From the NCBI GenBank assembly GCA_050699055.1, contig JBOHCT010000054.1, positions 1 to 21,057 on the forward strand: a DNA stretch of 21,057 nucleotides, given 5' to 3'. Below, piece by piece: positions 1-5,928 of this stretch (position 1 is its first letter; every line of letters starts with the position of its first letter). Both the position numbers and the translations under genes were made by a program. This stretch comes from JBOHCT01 sp050699055 (lineage in GTDB: Bacteria > Actinomycetota > Actinomycetes > Streptosporangiales > JBOHCT01). The notes below the pieces were generated by a model. That model had not been told where the DNA came from. It did no database searches and saw only the letters and a list, made by a program, of their open reading frames with translations.

Positions 1-121
1 TCGACCTCGACCGGCACGCCCCACTGCGATGACCGACATGGGTAATACAACCGGCAGCCCGCGAAACCCCGTCTGAACAGGGAAAACACCAGTCAAGATC
101 ACGCTAAGGGGGAAAGTACCG
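1..121. other. left-edge intergenic stretch, no gene assigned
   Basis: This stretch lies downstream of the leftward luciferase-like gene. Short frames on the + strand end at stops near 43 and 74 and could be the tail of a gene outside the window, but none gives a recognisable protein. I see no clear hairpin terminator. Confidence 0.4.
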
Positions 122-994
122 CTAGGCCGCGGCGCGGACCGCGGGGATCACGTCGCGGGCGAGGTGTTCGACCTGCTCGTCCGTGTCGGGTCCGACCGGC
201 TGCAGGTTCATGGCGGTGAAGCCGAGCTTGACGAAGCCGAGCAACCGGTCGACCAGGGCTTCCGGCGGCCCCGACACCACGTCGGGCTCGGTGCCGGGAT
301 CGGTGTCGACCCGGATCTCGAAGTTGTAGGCGCAGGTGATCTCCGCGGGGTCCCGGCCGGCCGCGTCGGCGGCCGCGAGAACGCGGTCGCGCATGGCCGT
401 CGCCTTCTCCGGCGAGGCGAACCCGAGTGAGGGGATCCACCCGTCCGCGAGGCGTCCGGTCGCAGCGAGCGCCCGGTCGCCGTACGTGCCCAGCCAGAGG
501 GGGATGCGGTGGTCCGGCTTCGGTTCGAGCTCGGCCCGGTCGGTGCGATACAGCCGGCCGTCGAACGTGAAGCCGCCCCGCGACCACAGGCCGCGGGCGA
601 TGCGGACCGCCTCCTCCAGGCCGTCGACCTTGTCCCGCGGCGACGGCACGCGGAGCCCGAACGCGCGGAACTCCTCGTCCGAGTAGCCTCCGCCCAACCC
701 GAGGATCAGTCTTCCGTCGGAGAGTCGGTCGAGGGTCTCGGCCATCTTCGCCACCATCGCTGGCGGGCGGTACGGCACTCCCAGGACCCGGCTGGCCACA
801 CGGACCCGCGACGTGGCGGCGGCGATCCACGACAGCATGGTCCATGTCTCGTACGTCGGGTTCGTCCCGCTGGGGTGGTCGGACGCAGAAACGAAGTCGA
901 AGCCCAGCTCCTCGGCCCTTCTCGCGTCAGCCACGGGGTCGGCGTCGGGCGCCTCGGACGTCGAGACGCCCAAGCCGAACAGCAGTTCAGTCAT
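122..994 (-). CDS. LLM-class F420-dependent oxidoreductase
   Basis: A 290-residue luciferase-like (TIM-barrel) flavin/F420 oxidoreductase, probably cytoplasmic, transferring hydride between F420H2 or FMNH2 and an unknown small substrate. The start of a barrel strand (LLFGLGVST), the ADARRAEELGFD helix, the SDHPSG segment, LDRLSDGRLILGLGGG and the LWLGTYGDRALAATGRLADGW block are all typical of the family, and the length is normal. The ATG at 994 overlaps the stop of the upstream membrane-protein gene by 4 bp (ATGA), so the two are probably translationally coupled. The same frame stays open upstream to 1717, but that part is the shadow of the membrane-protein gene. The family is certain; the cofactor (F420 rather than FMN) is inferred from resemblance to actinobacterial members, and the substrate is unknown. 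Confidence 0.9.
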   Translation of the reverse strand: MTELLFGLGVSTSEAPDADPVADARRAEELGFDFVSASDHPSGTNPTYETWTMLSWIAAATSRVRVASRVLGVPYRPPAMVAKMAETLDRLSDGRLILGLGGGYSDEEFRAFGLRVPSPRDKVDGLEEAVRIARGLWSRGGFTFDGRLYRTDRAELEPKPDHRIPLWLGTYGDRALAATGRLADGWIPSLGFASPEKATAMRDRVLAAADAAGRDPAEITCAYNFEIRVDTDPGTEPDVVSGPPEALVDRLLGFVKLGFTAMNLQPVGPDTDEQVEHLARDVIPAVRAAA

Positions 995-1704
995 GGCACT
1001 TTCCTCTCGTGTTCGCCGACTCCAGTTCCGGCTCCGGGTCCGCCCGCGGATCCGATGGGAGGATACGGCACGACGGTCAGTCTGGGGAGGAGGTAATGGA
1101 CAAGGGGGCCGATGCTGACCGCGTACAGCACGGTCCCCACGCCGACGGTGCCGCCGAGCAGCCACCCGATGGCCAGCACCGACAGCTCGATCGAGGTGCG
1201 CACCACGCGGACGGAGTGACCCCGCGCGGCCAGCCCGGTCATCAGCCCGTCGCGGGGCCCGGGCCCCAGGCCGGCACCGATGTACAGGCCGGTGGCGACG
1301 CCGTTGGCGACGACCCCGGTGACCAGGAAGGCCGCCCGCAGCGCGAGGTGCCGGGGCTCCGGAAGCACGGCGAGCGCGCCGTCCACGGCCAGGCCGACCA
1401 CGACGACGTTGCTGACCGTGCCGAAGCCGGGCCGTTGCCGCAGCGGGACCCACAGCACCAGGACCAGCACGCCGACCCCGATGACGACCCAGCCGAGCGG
1501 CACGCCCAGGCGTTCCGCGAGCCCTTGGTGGAACACGTCCCACGGGCCCAGGCCGAGCCGCGCGGAGACCATCAGGGCCAGGCTCACGCCGAACAGCACG
1601 AGCCCCAGGTAGAGGTTGAGCAGCCGCAGCGGAAGCCGGTCCGTACCGGTCAACGGCCCGGTACGCCTCGCGCGCGCGTGCGGTGTGCGCCGACCGACCA
1701 GCAT
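991..1704 (-). CDS. YczE/YyaS/YitT-type integral membrane protein
   Basis: A polytopic membrane protein of about 237 residues from the ATG at 1704. Visible hydrophobic segments include LNLYLGLVLFGVSLALMV, GWVVIGVGVLVLVLWV, VVVVGLAVDGALAVL, AFLVTGVVANGVATGLYIGA and LSVLAIGWLLGGTVGVGTV. The motifs LGLGPWDVFHQGLA and GAGLGPGPRDGLMTGL are the two glycine-rich repeats typical of YczE-like proteins. The frame could begin upstream at 1767, but that start would lie inside the operator and promoter, so 1704 is preferred; it leaves a leader of about 28 nt. The gene is divergent from the MarR gene and overlaps the oxidoreductase by 4 bp. The function of YczE proteins is not settled; some are encoded beside regulators and natural-product genes. 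Confidence 0.85.
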   Translation of the reverse strand: MLVGRRTPHARARRTGPLTGTDRLPLRLLNLYLGLVLFGVSLALMVSARLGLGPWDVFHQGLAERLGVPLGWVVIGVGVLVLVLWVPLRQRPGFGTVSNVVVVGLAVDGALAVLPEPRHLALRAAFLVTGVVANGVATGLYIGAGLGPGPRDGLMTGLAARGHSVRVVRTSIELSVLAIGWLLGGTVGVGTVLYAVSIGPLVHYLLPRLTVVPYPPIGSAGGPGAGTGVGEHERKVP

Positions 1705-1721
1705 GAGACCCACCCAACTAG

Positions 1722-1733
1722 TTGACGTGTCAA
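1722..1733. promoter_or_regulatory. MarR operator copy A
   Basis: TTGACGTGTCAA is a 5+2+5 inverted repeat. It sits at the predicted transcription start of the leftward membrane-protein operon. A second copy, differing at one base, lies 34 bp away. The divergent MarR gene makes autoregulation the obvious reading. Confidence 0.6.
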
Positions 1734-1738
1734 CATGG

Positions 1739-1767
1739 ACAATAAGCGAGAGTGGATGACGTGTCAA
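1739..1767 (-). promoter_or_regulatory. promoter of the YczE-like/oxidoreductase operon
   Basis: On the minus strand TTGACA (1767-1762) is followed after 17 bp by TATTGT (1744-1739), a good match to the housekeeping consensus. The -35 box lies inside operator copy B and the predicted start near 1732 lies inside copy A, so a bound repressor would block it. Confidence 0.6.
1756..1767. promoter_or_regulatory. MarR operator copy B
   Basis: ATGACGTGTCAA repeats copy A with one change and is followed by CTAG, whereas CTAG precedes copy A. It overlaps the -35 box of the leftward promoter and lies just upstream of the -10 of the MarR gene. Confidence 0.55.
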
Positions 1768-1768
1768 C

Positions 1769-1774
1769 TAGACT
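1769..1774 (+). promoter_or_regulatory. -10 box of the MarR gene, probably leaderless
   Basis: TAGACT fits the actinobacterial TANNNT -10. It is followed by 6 nt and then the ATG at 1781, so the transcript probably begins at or next to the start codon. There is no Shine-Dalgarno sequence in the short gap, which agrees with leaderless translation. No good -35 is visible. Confidence 0.5.
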
Positions 1775-1780
1775 GTCGGC

Positions 1781-2293
1781 ATGCAGGATCCACGATGGCT
1801 GGGCGAGGCTGAGGCGCGGGCGTGGCGCGGGTACCGGCGAATGTGCCTACTGCTCGACGCGCAGGTCGCCCGCGACCTGGCGCGCGACTCGGGGCTGTCC
1901 GAGCCCGACTACGACGTGCTGTCCAACCTGTCCGAGAGCGAGGAGCACCGCTGGCGGCTGAGCGACCTTGCCGCGCGGATGCTCTGGTCGAAGAGCCGGC
2001 TCTCGCACCACATCACCCGCATGCAACAGCGGGGGCTGGTCGCGCGCGAGGAGTGTGTCTCAGACGGCCGTGGCGCCTTCGTCGTGCTCACCGACGGCGG
2101 GATGCGGGCGATCGAGGCCGCGGCCCCAGACCACGTCGAGTCCGTTCGCCGGCACCTCATCGACCTGCTGTCCGAGGAACAGATCGACGTGCTGGGCGAC
2201 ATCGCCGGCACGGTCGTCCGGCACCTCGCGAACATCGCCGACAACGGTAGGGAGGATCCAACCGACCCCGGGCGCTCTTCCATGGAAGAGTGA
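1781..2293 (+). CDS. MarR-family transcriptional regulator
   Basis: A 170-residue winged-helix regulator, normal for MarR. The recognition region reads RLSDLAARMLWSKSRLSHHI followed by TRMQQRGLVAREECVSDGRG, the helix-turn-helix and wing with the usual D-x-R-G wing tip; the final helices (RRHLIDLLSEEQIDVLGDIAG) form the dimer interface. It is divergent from the YczE-like/oxidoreductase operon and probably represses both directions through the twin TTGACGTGTCAA sites. ATG 1781 is chosen because the family match begins there (EARAWRGYRRM) and a -10 box sits 7 bp upstream. The ligand is unknown. The C-terminal tail beyond ANIADNG looks disordered. Confidence 0.9.
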   Translation: MQDPRWLGEAEARAWRGYRRMCLLLDAQVARDLARDSGLSEPDYDVLSNLSESEEHRWRLSDLAARMLWSKSRLSHHITRMQQRGLVAREECVSDGRGAFVVLTDGGMRAIEAAAPDHVESVRRHLIDLLSEEQIDVLGDIAGTVVRHLANIADNGREDPTDPGRSSMEE

Positions 2294-2311
2294 GCACAGT
2301 GTCCAGCTCAC

Positions 2312-2614
2312 GTCACCCTCTCGCGCCTGGTGCAGCGCCCACACCCGCCGCTGTGGATGGGCAGCAACGGCGAGCGGTACGGCCTGCGCGTGGTCGCGAA
2401 ACACGCGGACGTCTGGATGAACGGCCTGTTCCTGCGTACGGCCGCCGCCGACCCGGACGGGGAGGACGCGGACGAGTTGTCGCGCCTCTCCCGGGTGCTC
2501 GACCGGCACTGCGAGGACATCGGCAGGGACCCGACCGCGTGCGCGGACGGCGATCACGGCTGCATCGCGTTGCAGGTCGACTCGCGCGAGGCCGCCGGGG
2601 ACGCGGCGGGGTGA
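2312..2614 (+). pseudogene. C-terminal fragment of a second LLM-class oxidoreductase
   Basis: This frame encodes PPLWMGSNGERYGLRVVAKH followed by ADVWM, the late-barrel block of luciferase-like enzymes, and then a helix RVLDRHCEDIGRDPTA that normally follows it. The N-terminal two thirds of the enzyme are missing: the MarR gene ends only about 20 bp upstream. No convincing ribosome site or start is present, although a GTG at 2330 opens the frame formally. It stops at 2614 short of the usual C-terminus. I read it as a remnant rather than a working small gene. It may descend from a paralogue of the intact enzyme at 122-994. Confidence 0.7.
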
Positions 2615-2781
2615 CCGAGGGCTACGGTGTGATCTGCACCGTTCTCATGATCAGCGGAAGCCTTCGCGCGGGTCGCCGGGCGGTCCTTCCCGACGGGCTC
2701 ATCCACGACCCGGCGCTCCGCGAGCACGTCGTGGATGCTCTCTCGGCGCTGGCCGAACACCTCAGGACACGCGGCGACTGA
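2611..2781 (+). pseudogene. internally deleted NADPH-dependent FMN reductase remnant
   Basis: The frame starts with VLMISGSLRAG, the flavodoxin-like beta-1 and phosphate loop typical of NADPH-dependent FMN reductases. It then jumps directly to LPDGLIHDPALREHVVDALS, which resembles the C-terminal helix of the same family. About 120 middle residues that would form most of the fold are absent, so an in-frame deletion is likely. A GTG at 2611 overlaps the stop of the luciferase-like fragment by 4 bp (GTGA), as expected of a former operon in which the reductase supplied reduced flavin. The family assignment rests on these two short blocks. Confidence 0.55.
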
Positions 2782-2796
2782 CGCTCGCGGGCCTCA

Positions 2797-2825
2797 CCCC
2801 GACGCACCAAACCATCAGGTCGGGG
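2797..2825. terminator. hairpin between convergent genes
   Basis: CCCCGAC (2797-2803) and GTCGGGG (2819-2825) form a 7-bp stem with a 15-nt loop, between the end of the reductase remnant and the stop of the TetR gene. No T-run follows on either side, so termination is only a possibility. Confidence 0.35.
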
Positions 2826-2835
2826 CGTACGCCCG

Positions 2836-3456
2836 TCACGGGCCGAGCAGCCGCCGGAGGATGTCGAGCTGGCTCGCGGCCAGGGCCTCGCGTTCGTCCG
2901 GGGCGATTTCGTGCATGTGCCGCAGCGACCAGCTGTCCATGGACCGCAGGACGGCGAGGGTGAGGTCGACCTGAAGCGAGGAGGGCAGGTCGTCGCGCAC
3001 GGCCCCGAACGCCCGGCCTGCCGCGAGCGCCTCCTCCAGCCAGGCGGTCATGGCGGCCACCGCCTGCCGGAGCGCGCGGCTTCGCTCCACCGGGGCGTCC
3101 GGCAGGTAGAAGAGCTTGCCGAAGTCGACGTACCACTCGCGCTGCTCGCTCACGGCCAGCAGGTCCCGGAACAGCGCCGCGATCCGGTCCCAGAAGTCCG
3201 GACCGGCCAGGTGCCTCGGATCCGGGATCGCGAGCTCACGCCCGAGCGCCTCCGCCGCTTCGTCCACAACCGTGTCGAACAACGCCGCCCGTGAGTCGAA
3301 GTAGTGGTAGAAGGAGCTCTTGCTCATCCGGCACGCGCTGATGATCTTGTTGAGTGACGCCCGCTCGTACCCCGCGCTGGCGAACTCCCGCGCGGCCGTC
3401 TCCAGCAGCATCTGGCGTCGCTCCGGAGCCAGCACCCCCACGGCGTTCGATGCCAT
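2836..3456 (-). CDS. TetR-family transcriptional regulator
   Basis: A 206-residue TetR/AcrR repressor, typical length. The N-terminal DNA-binding domain occupies roughly residues 12-58: RRQMLLETAAREFASAGYER, then SLNKIISACRMSKSSFYHYF as the helix-turn-helix. The C-terminal domain is a variable ligand pocket with DLLAVSEQREWYVDFGKLFY and a dimerising C-terminal helix. ATG 3456 is chosen because the family begins about 10 residues before the first helix and the twin operators lie just upstream; longer frames would run through them. It is divergent from the FAD monooxygenase and probably represses both itself and that operon. The ligand is likely an aromatic or polyketide-like substrate of the monooxygenase, which is inference. 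Confidence 0.9.
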   Translation of the reverse strand: MASNAVGVLAPERRQMLLETAAREFASAGYERASLNKIISACRMSKSSFYHYFDSRAALFDTVVDEAAEALGRELAIPDPRHLAGPDFWDRIAALFRDLLAVSEQREWYVDFGKLFYLPDAPVERSRALRQAVAAMTAWLEEALAAGRAFGAVRDDLPSSLQVDLTLAVLRSMDSWSLRHMHEIAPDEREALAASQLDILRRLLGP

Positions 3457-3476
3457 GCTTCGGACCTTACCCGCAG

Positions 3477-3492
3477 TGGACCGGCTGGTCCA
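3477..3492. promoter_or_regulatory. TetR operator 1
   Basis: TGGACCGGCTGGTCCA is an inverted repeat (TGGACC/GGTCCA, 4-nt spacer). A near copy starts 36 bp to the right. It begins 20 bp upstream of the TetR start codon and overlaps the likely -35 region of the rightward promoter. Confidence 0.75.
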
Positions 3493-3500
3493 TTTCGTGT

Positions 3501-3506
3501 TAGCGT
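3501..3506 (+). promoter_or_regulatory. -10 box of the monooxygenase/SET operon
   Basis: TAGCGT matches the actinobacterial TANNNT form. An 18-bp gap separates it from TGGACC (3477-3482), a weak -35 inside operator 1. The predicted start near 3513 falls at operator 2. The -35 match is poor. Confidence 0.45.
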
Positions 3507-3512
3507 GAGTTG

Positions 3513-3528
3513 TGGACCGGACGGTCCA
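3513..3528. promoter_or_regulatory. TetR operator 2
   Basis: TGGACCGGACGGTCCA carries the same TGGACC/GGTCCA arms as operator 1. It overlaps the predicted start of the rightward transcript and ends 16 bp before the monooxygenase ATG, so binding here would directly block that promoter. Confidence 0.75.
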
Positions 3529-3544
3529 ATCGAGGGGAGAGACC

Positions 3545-4774
3545 ATGTTGACACCCACCACCGTGGCGGACCAGCTCGCCGCCGCGCGCGACGACAGGCT
3601 GCGGGTGCTCGTCGTCGGGGCGGGGGTGGCCGGGCTGACGCTGGCCCAGCTGCTGCGGGCCCAGGGCCTGCATCCGGTGCTGATCGAGCGGTCGGCCCCG
3701 GACGCCGACGAGGGATACATGCTGGCGCTGATGCCGCTCGTCGACCCCGTGCTGCGATGGCTCGACGTCGAGCGGGAGTACGTCGCCCACAGCACGCCCA
3801 CCCCCCGCTACCGGCTGCACGACAGGACCGGCCGCGCCGTCCGGGAGTACTCCCTGGGCGAGCTGCTGGCCGAGTTCGGCGACTACCGCGGGATCGAGCG
3901 CGGCGAGCTGCTCCAGGTGATCTCCTCCGGCGGCGCTCCGGTCACGTTCGGCTGCACCGTCGAGGCCATCGAACAGGAGGCGGGCACGGCGCGCGTCCGC
4001 TTGGCGGACGGCGCGAGCCATGTCCAGGCGGAGTTCGACGCCGTCGTCGCGGCGGACGGGCTGCACTCGACCACCCGGAGGCTGGTCCTGCGCCCCGACC
4101 AGATCGCCACATACGACACCGGCTGGGGCGGCTGGGTGGCCTGGATGGACCCGGACGCCGAGCTCGACCTGGGCGCGGAACTCTGGGGCGCCGGCTTCTT
4201 CGTGGGCACGTACCCGGTGAAGGACCGGATCGGGGTATTCGTCGGCGGCGCCAGGGCCGACACGGCCGCAGGTCCGGGGCGGTTCGTCGCCCGGGTCCGC
4301 GACGAGCTGCGGACCGTCGACGACCGTTTCGACCGCGCGCCGTCCGCCGTCGCCGCGAGCGACGACGCGTACTACTGGAGCCTCGTCGACTACCGCGCCG
4401 CCTCCTGGTCGGTGGGGCGGGTGGTGCTGCTCGGGGACGCCGCGGCCGGGTTCCTGCCGACGGCTGGTGTCGGGGCGGCGATGGCGATGGAGTCCGCCGG
4501 GGCGCTGGCGGAGCGGCTCGGTAGAGCGACTCCCGCCGCCGTGCCCCAGGCGCTCGCGGCGTACGAGCGCGCCCAGCGGCCCCGCGTCGAGTCCGCGCAG
4601 GGCAACTCCCGCGCGCTCGCCCGGCTGGTCTTCCACCGGAGCAGGGCGTTCGCCGTCGTGCGTGACGTGGCCGCGCGCTTCGTCACGCTGAAGGCGGCGC
4701 TCCGGCCGATCCGAAAGCTGCTCGAGCAGCAGCCTCCGCTCACCGCGCCACGGCACCTCATCCGTGAACGGTGA
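3545..4774 (+). CDS. FAD-dependent aromatic-type monooxygenase
   Basis: A 409-residue flavoprotein hydroxylase of the p-hydroxybenzoate hydroxylase/UbiH/TetX superfamily. Three diagnostic motifs are intact: the dinucleotide-binding GAGVAG (residues 25-30) with the ribose-binding Glu at 48, the DG motif AADGLHSTTRR (169-179), and the second FAD motif VVLLGDAAAGFLPTAGVGAA (293-312). Such enzymes use NAD(P)H and O2 to hydroxylate or epoxidise an aromatic or polyketide substrate, or inactivate a drug (as TetX does). ATG 3545 follows GAGGGGAGA at good spacing. The gene is under the twin TetR operators and is followed after 36 bp by the SET-domain gene, probably in one transcript. The C-terminal 60 residues are rich in Arg and Leu without a clear membrane helix. 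The substrate cannot be read from sequence. Confidence 0.9.
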   Translation: MLTPTTVADQLAAARDDRLRVLVVGAGVAGLTLAQLLRAQGLHPVLIERSAPDADEGYMLALMPLVDPVLRWLDVEREYVAHSTPTPRYRLHDRTGRAVREYSLGELLAEFGDYRGIERGELLQVISSGGAPVTFGCTVEAIEQEAGTARVRLADGASHVQAEFDAVVAADGLHSTTRRLVLRPDQIATYDTGWGGWVAWMDPDAELDLGAELWGAGFFVGTYPVKDRIGVFVGGARADTAAGPGRFVARVRDELRTVDDRFDRAPSAVAASDDAYYWSLVDYRAASWSVGRVVLLGDAAAGFLPTAGVGAAMAMESAGALAERLGRATPAAVPQALAAYERAQRPRVESAQGNSRALARLVFHRSRAFAVVRDVAARFVTLKAALRPIRKLLEQQPPLTAPRHLIRER

Positions 4775-4810
4775 CGTCCGGGGTCCCCCGATCGGAGAGA
4801 AGAGTTCGGG

Positions 4811-5332
4811 ATGGTAGCCATGGTGGCGTCGTGGATCACTCCCAAGGCGACGAAGGGCATGGACAGCGCGATCGCGGGGCGCGGCCTCGTCGCCGTGGAG
4901 CCGATCAAGGAGGGTGAGGTGGTCGCGGTCAAGGGCGGCCACATCGTGACCACCGGGACCCTGCGGACGATGTCCGAGCAGCTACAGAACTCCGAGGTCC
5001 AGATCCCCGACAGCCTGCACCTCGCCGTGACGAAGGACGACGAGTACGAGCCCGCCATGCTGTTCCTCAACAACTCGTGCGAGCCCAACGTCGGGTTCGG
5101 CGGGAACATCGTGCTGGTCGCGATGCGCGACATCGAGCCCGGCGCGGAGCTGACGACCGACTACGCGATGTTCGACGACTACGCGGGCGCCATGGACTGC
5201 ACGTGCGGCCGGCCGGGGTGCCGCGGACGCGTCGACGGGCGCGACTGGCAGCGGCCGGAGCTGCAGGATCGGTACCGCGGCTACTTCTCCTGGTACCTCG
5301 AGCAGAAGATCCGGCGGAGCGCCGCGTCGTGA
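4811..5332 (+). CDS. SET-domain protein with post-SET cysteines
   Basis: A 173-residue SET-domain protein, a putative S-adenosylmethionine-dependent lysine methyltransferase. Visible motifs are GRGLVAVEPIKEGEVV (about 23-38), the SAM-pocket motif LFLNNSCEPNV (84-94, NHSCxPN-like with Asn replacing His), the catalytic-region ELTTDYAMFDD (113-123), and a post-SET block CTCGRPGCRG with Cys 130, 132 and 137 for zinc binding. The domain fills the whole protein. GGAGAGAAG precedes ATG 4811; an ATG at 4820 is an alternative. It follows the monooxygenase after 36 bp. SET proteins are typical of eukaryotes and scattered in bacteria; targets of bacterial ones are mostly unknown. Whether it methylates a protein or only keeps the fold is not determinable here. 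Confidence 0.85.
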   Translation: MVAMVASWITPKATKGMDSAIAGRGLVAVEPIKEGEVVAVKGGHIVTTGTLRTMSEQLQNSEVQIPDSLHLAVTKDDEYEPAMLFLNNSCEPNVGFGGNIVLVAMRDIEPGAELTTDYAMFDDYAGAMDCTCGRPGCRGRVDGRDWQRPELQDRYRGYFSWYLEQKIRRSAAS

Positions 5333-5640
5333 TCAGGTTGACGCCGCGGGCAGGTAGTACGGCACCGGGCTTCCGCGGCGAAACACGGCCCTCGATGTCC
5401 CGTGCCCGTTCGCGACGCCGGGGGCGGTTGCGAGCAGCTCCGGAACGTTCACCACCGCCTCGTAGAGGTTGCCGAAGAACCAGTGCGCGTAGCCGAGCCG
5501 GGCGATCGGGACGGCGAGCGGAACGGCCGTGAACCGAGAGCCGCTCGCCGGACGGCCGACGAGGTTCGTGAGGTGCTCGACGATCGGGATCCCGGCCGCC
5601 AGCAACCGATCCACACCCAGCCAAGGACGTCGGTTGGTAC
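5333..5640 (-). pseudogene. chimeric remnant: cyclase-family tail joined to a membrane-protein head
   Basis: The leftward frame begins with LLAAGIPIVEHLTNL followed by SGSRFTAVPLAV, which matches the C-terminal block of kynurenine-formamidase-like cyclase proteins. It then changes abruptly to RLGYAHWFFGNLYEAVVNVP and later GSPVPYYLPA, which resembles the N-terminal part of an actinobacterial integral membrane protein family with an HWFFGNLYEA-type opening. The frame ends at 5333 before further membrane segments. Formally it is a GTG-started frame of 93 codons (5614-5333), but neither half is complete and no ribosome site is visible. It is convergent with the SET gene. I interpret it as two gene fragments joined by a deletion; the family of the second half is recalled from similarity and is less certain. 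Confidence 0.5.
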
Positions 5641-5665
5641 CATGCTGCTGTCATGAGGTAGAAAG
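5635..5665 (+). promoter_or_regulatory. vapBC promoter/operator region
   Basis: TACCAT (5638-5643) is a plausible TANNNT -10 and lies inside the 8-bp palindrome TGGTACCA (5635-5642). TACCATG and CATGAGGTA form an imperfect inverted repeat around CTGCTGT. This fits autoregulation by a VapB-type antitoxin. No -35 is obvious. Confidence 0.4.
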
Positions 5666-5673
5666 GTAGCGGA

Positions 5674-5928
5674 ATGAGCCTCAACATCAAGAACGAGGAA
5701 ACCCACAGGCTCGCGCGAGAGCTCGCCCACCTCGCGGGCGAGAGCCAGACCGAAGCCGTCGCACGGGCTGTGACGGAGCGCATCGAACGGCTTCGCTCCG
5801 TAGGGCGGCCTGGCCTGGCCGACCGGCTGCTTGCTATCGGTCGAGATACCGCACCCCGACTCAAGGAGCCGTTCCGCTCCGCCGAGCACGGCGACCTCCT
5901 GTACGACGAGAACGGCCTGCCGCGGTGA
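5674..5928 (+). CDS. vapB: VapB-type antitoxin
   Basis: An 84-residue antitoxin of the Rv0623/PSK-trans-factor type. The N-terminal part MSLNIKNEETHRLARELAHL with SQTEAVARAVTERIERLR is the usual short DNA-binding dimerisation module; the C-terminal segment, ending in EHGDLLYDENGLPR, is the toxin-wrapping tail. ATG 5674 is preceded by GGTAGCGGA at short spacing. The stop overlaps the GTG start of the toxin by 4 bp (GTGA), the classical toxin-antitoxin arrangement. It should neutralise the neighbouring PIN toxin and repress its own promoter. Confidence 0.9.
   Translation: MSLNIKNEETHRLARELAHLAGESQTEAVARAVTERIERLRSVGRPGLADRLLAIGRDTAPRLKEPFRSAEHGDLLYDENGLPR

Noticed and set aside
122..1717. A single 531-residue leftward protein
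   Set aside because: Only the part from 994 is the oxidoreductase. The N-terminal half is an arginine-rich shadow of the membrane-protein gene, which is the true upstream reading frame.
3500..4942. A 480-codon open frame on the - strand
   Set aside because: It is antisense to the FAD monooxygenase, which carries three intact flavin motifs; the antisense protein has low-complexity composition and no motif.
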